In this document: piece by piece, positions 31,388 to 33,046 of the stretch | How positions within the stretch are numbered: the stretch's first letter is position 1 | How the letters are laid out: each line of letters opens with the position of its first letter | Source: an uncultured Coriobacteriales bacterium | GTDB lineage: Bacteria > Actinomycetota > Coriobacteriia > Coriobacteriales > UMGS124 | Assembly: GCA_934654475.1 (NCBI GenBank) | Contig: CAKUFZ010000019.1 | Coordinates: forward strand, 1-33,046 | Direction of reading: 5' to 3' | Length of the DNA stretch: 33,046 nt | Made by a program: the position numbers and the translations under genes | Notes under the pieces: model-generated | Database searches by the model: none | What the model saw: the letters and a program-made list of their open reading frames with translations, nothing else | What the model was told of the DNA's origin: nothing

Positions 31388-33046
31388 CTAGTTGTCGCGC
31401 CTGCGCGGGGTGACGATCAGGCACGCCAGGCCTGCTGCCAGGGAAGCCAGGCCGAGGTTTGCCAGCATCGCCATCATGCCGCTGGGAGTCTCGTCAGCGG
31501 TCTTGGGGATGGCGGGCTTGGGCTGCTCGGGCTTGGGGGCCACAGGCTGGTCCGGGTTGGGCTCAGGCGACCTGGGTGCCACCGGAATGACCGGCGTCTC
31601 GCCGTCGTCTGTGGTGCCGTCCTCAGCCGTTGCGGTTGCCACGTTCTTGAACTCCTTGCCCAAGTCGTCAGCCGTGATGGTGTAGCTGTAGTGCAGCGTC
31701 GCGGATGCGCCGGGTGCCAGGCTCTCGATCAGGTCGCTTTCGCCCTGGGCCAGAACGGCGCCCTCGAGCTTGTCGACGACCTTGACGTTCTTGAGCGTCT
31801 GGTTGCCGGTGTTGGCAACCGTGACCTCGAACTTCACGGTCTCGCCCTCGGCGTAGGCCTTGCCGTCGGCGGGCGTGGACACGATGGCCTTCGCCACGTC
31901 GAGCGAGCTTACGGCTTCCTCGGTCGTCACGGTCGTGGTGGCCTCGGTCTCCACGGGGTTGCCCTCGGGATCGGTGCCGGTGGCGGTGGCGACGTTGGTG
32001 ACATTGCCGGCAACGAGGTCGGCTTCGGTCACGGTGTAGCTGTAGCGCAGCGTCGTAGACTCGCCGGGAGCCAGGGTGATGGTCTCGTCGGTCTGGCCCT
32101 CATCCAGGGTTGCACCCTCGAGCTTGTCGCTAACCACAATGCCGGTGATGGTCACGTTGCCGTTGTTGATGACCTCAACGGTGTAGGCAATCTTCTCGCC
32201 GAGCTGGAAGGCCTTGCCGTCAGCCGGATCGGAGGCCGTCTTGCTCGCGAAGAGGCTCGGGCGCGGGGTCTCGACGGGATCCTCGGTGGTGCCAGGATCG
32301 ACGGGCACCTCGGGGTCGTCGGGGTTGGTGGACGTGCCGGTGGCGGTGGCGACGTTCATGACCTTGCCAGCCAGCACATCGGCTTCGGTCACGGTGTAGC
32401 TGTAGTGCAGCGTCGCGGACTCGCCGGGAGCCAGAGTACCAACCTCGGCGCCCTCGCCCTCAGCCAGGATTGCGCCTGCGAGCTCATCGGTGACTGTGAC
32501 GCCCTCGACGGTCAGGTTGCCGTCGTTGGTAACGGTGACCTCGTACGTGATGGTTTCGTCGAGCGTGTACGCGTTGCCCTCGAAAGGCTGGCTCGTCGTG
32601 ACCTTGGTCACGGTGAGGTGCGTCTCGGGGTCGTCGACGACAACGTCGTCGTCGCCCTCGAAGTCCTTGCCACCCTCGAAGCTGACGGTGACGGTGTTGG
32701 TAAAGCCGCCGGCAAGGATGTCGGCTTCCGTGACGGTGTAACGCGCAGTGGTGCTCACGGTCGCGCCGGGCTCGACGTTCTCAAAGGTTGCCTGGCCGGT
32801 AATCTCGACGTCGTCCTGCTCGACGAACGTCATGGTGCGGGCGTCGTCGTAGATGTTGGTGGCGGTGATGGCGAACTCCACCGTCTCGCCCAGCCCGTAG
32901 GTACCTTCCTCATGCGCCTTTACAACGACGAGGTCGGGGTCAACGGGATCGTTCTCAGTGCCGTCGGTCACGGTCAGGGTGCCGTCGACGGTGCTGACGG
33001 CGTAGTTGCCCGGGTCCGTCAGCGCGTTGAACTCGTAGCCGACGAT
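31388..33046 (-). CDS. Wall-anchored surface protein with DUF11/DUF7507-type repeats (5' end outside window)
   Basis: The frame is open to the window end, so only the last 552 residues are seen. At the window edge lies NYAVSTVDGTLTVTDG, typical of MBG-type adhesin repeats. Four ~110-125 residue immunoglobulin-like repeats follow, three of which share (L)APGxSxTLxYSYT(V/I)T(E)AD and NVATATG; the first is the most diverged. A Pro/Lys/Gln stalk leads to IPKTADE, a hydrophobic helix and RRRDN, a sorting signal of LPxTG layout with Ile for Leu and Ala for Gly. It is probably a large adhesin fixed to the wall by a sortase. Confidence 0.85.
   Translation of the reverse strand: MVGYEFNALTDPGNYAVSTVDGTLTVTDGTENDPVDPDLVVVKAHEEGTYGLGETVEFAITATNIYDDARTMTFVEQDDVEITGQATFENVEPGATVSTTARYTVTEADILAGGFTNTVTVSFEGGKDFEGDDDVVVDDPETHLTVTKVTTSQPFEGNAYTLDETITYEVTVTNDGNLTVEGVTVTDELAGAILAEGEGAEVGTLAPGESATLHYSYTVTEADVLAGKVMNVATATGTSTNPDDPEVPVDPGTTEDPVETPRPSLFASKTASDPADGKAFQLGEKIAYTVEVINNGNVTITGIVVSDKLEGATLDEGQTDETITLAPGESTTLRYSYTVTEADLVAGNVTNVATATGTDPEGNPVETEATTTVTTEEAVSSLDVAKAIVSTPADGKAYAEGETVKFEVTVANTGNQTLKNVKVVDKLEGAVLAQGESDLIESLAPGASATLHYSYTITADDLGKEFKNVATATAEDGTTDDGETPVIPVAPRSPEPNPDQPVAPKPEQPKPAIPKTADETPSGMMAMLANLGLASLAAGLACLIVTPRRRDN

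Noticed and set aside
1..33046. tRNA or rRNA genes
   Set aside because: No cloverleaf with TTC-type arms and no rRNA-like stretch was recognised while reading; a dedicated tRNA scan was not possible.

Overview
The window is about 33 kb of GC-rich DNA. It is probably from an anaerobic, gut-associated Coriobacteriia actinobacterium, most likely Eggerthellales. No marker gene fixes the genus. The inference rests on three Tat-exported FAD reductases of the fumarate-reductase family, two membrane-embedded LuxR-type regulators divergent from such reductases, a giant 2-hydroxyacyl-CoA dehydratase activase-type protein, a lipoprotein resembling trigger factor, and sortase-type surface proteins.

Layout. 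1-2430: the last codons of a metal P1B-type ATPase, then a secreted cell-wall hydrolase-like protein with a long disordered linker. 2431-8866: two reverse-strand Tat FAD reductases (the first with a C-terminal FMN-binding domain) and a divergent membrane LuxR regulator. 8867-9350: a gene-free stretch packed with palindromic elements. 9351-15791: a Na/phosphate symporter family protein with a PhoU-like tail and the 1524-residue activase. 15976-18962: a second reductase/LuxR divergon, whose reductase keeps most of the canonical fumarate-reductase active site. 18963-21680: a less GC-rich toxin-antitoxin island with hipBA and a RelB/YoeB pair, a duplicated luxR 3' end and repeated hairpins. 21681-25617: a divergent SLC6-type symporter and a YgiQ radical-SAM protein. 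25759-30997: the trigger-factor-like lipoprotein and a compact potABCD-type polyamine transport operon. 31026-33046: a transposase zinc-ribbon remnant and the 3' part of a repeat-rich, wall-anchored surface protein that runs off the window.

How the parts may work together. Each reductase/LuxR pair looks like a substrate-inducible respiratory unit: an exported flavoenzyme would use an extracellular organic acceptor and a membrane sensor-regulator would control it. Symporters and the polyamine ABC system supply phosphate, amino acids or amines.

The most unusual signals are non-coding. (1) In the first 9.4 kb, a family of ~84-nt rod-like palindromes sits just 3' of stop codons, always in the same orientation relative to the upstream gene, with outer arms that differ between copies yet stay self-complementary. 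(2) Four tandem structured units between the two first reductases have compensating stem changes. (3) In the toxin-antitoxin island, the order luxR 3' end / TA module / hairpin occurs twice in a row, which looks like a cassette arrangement.
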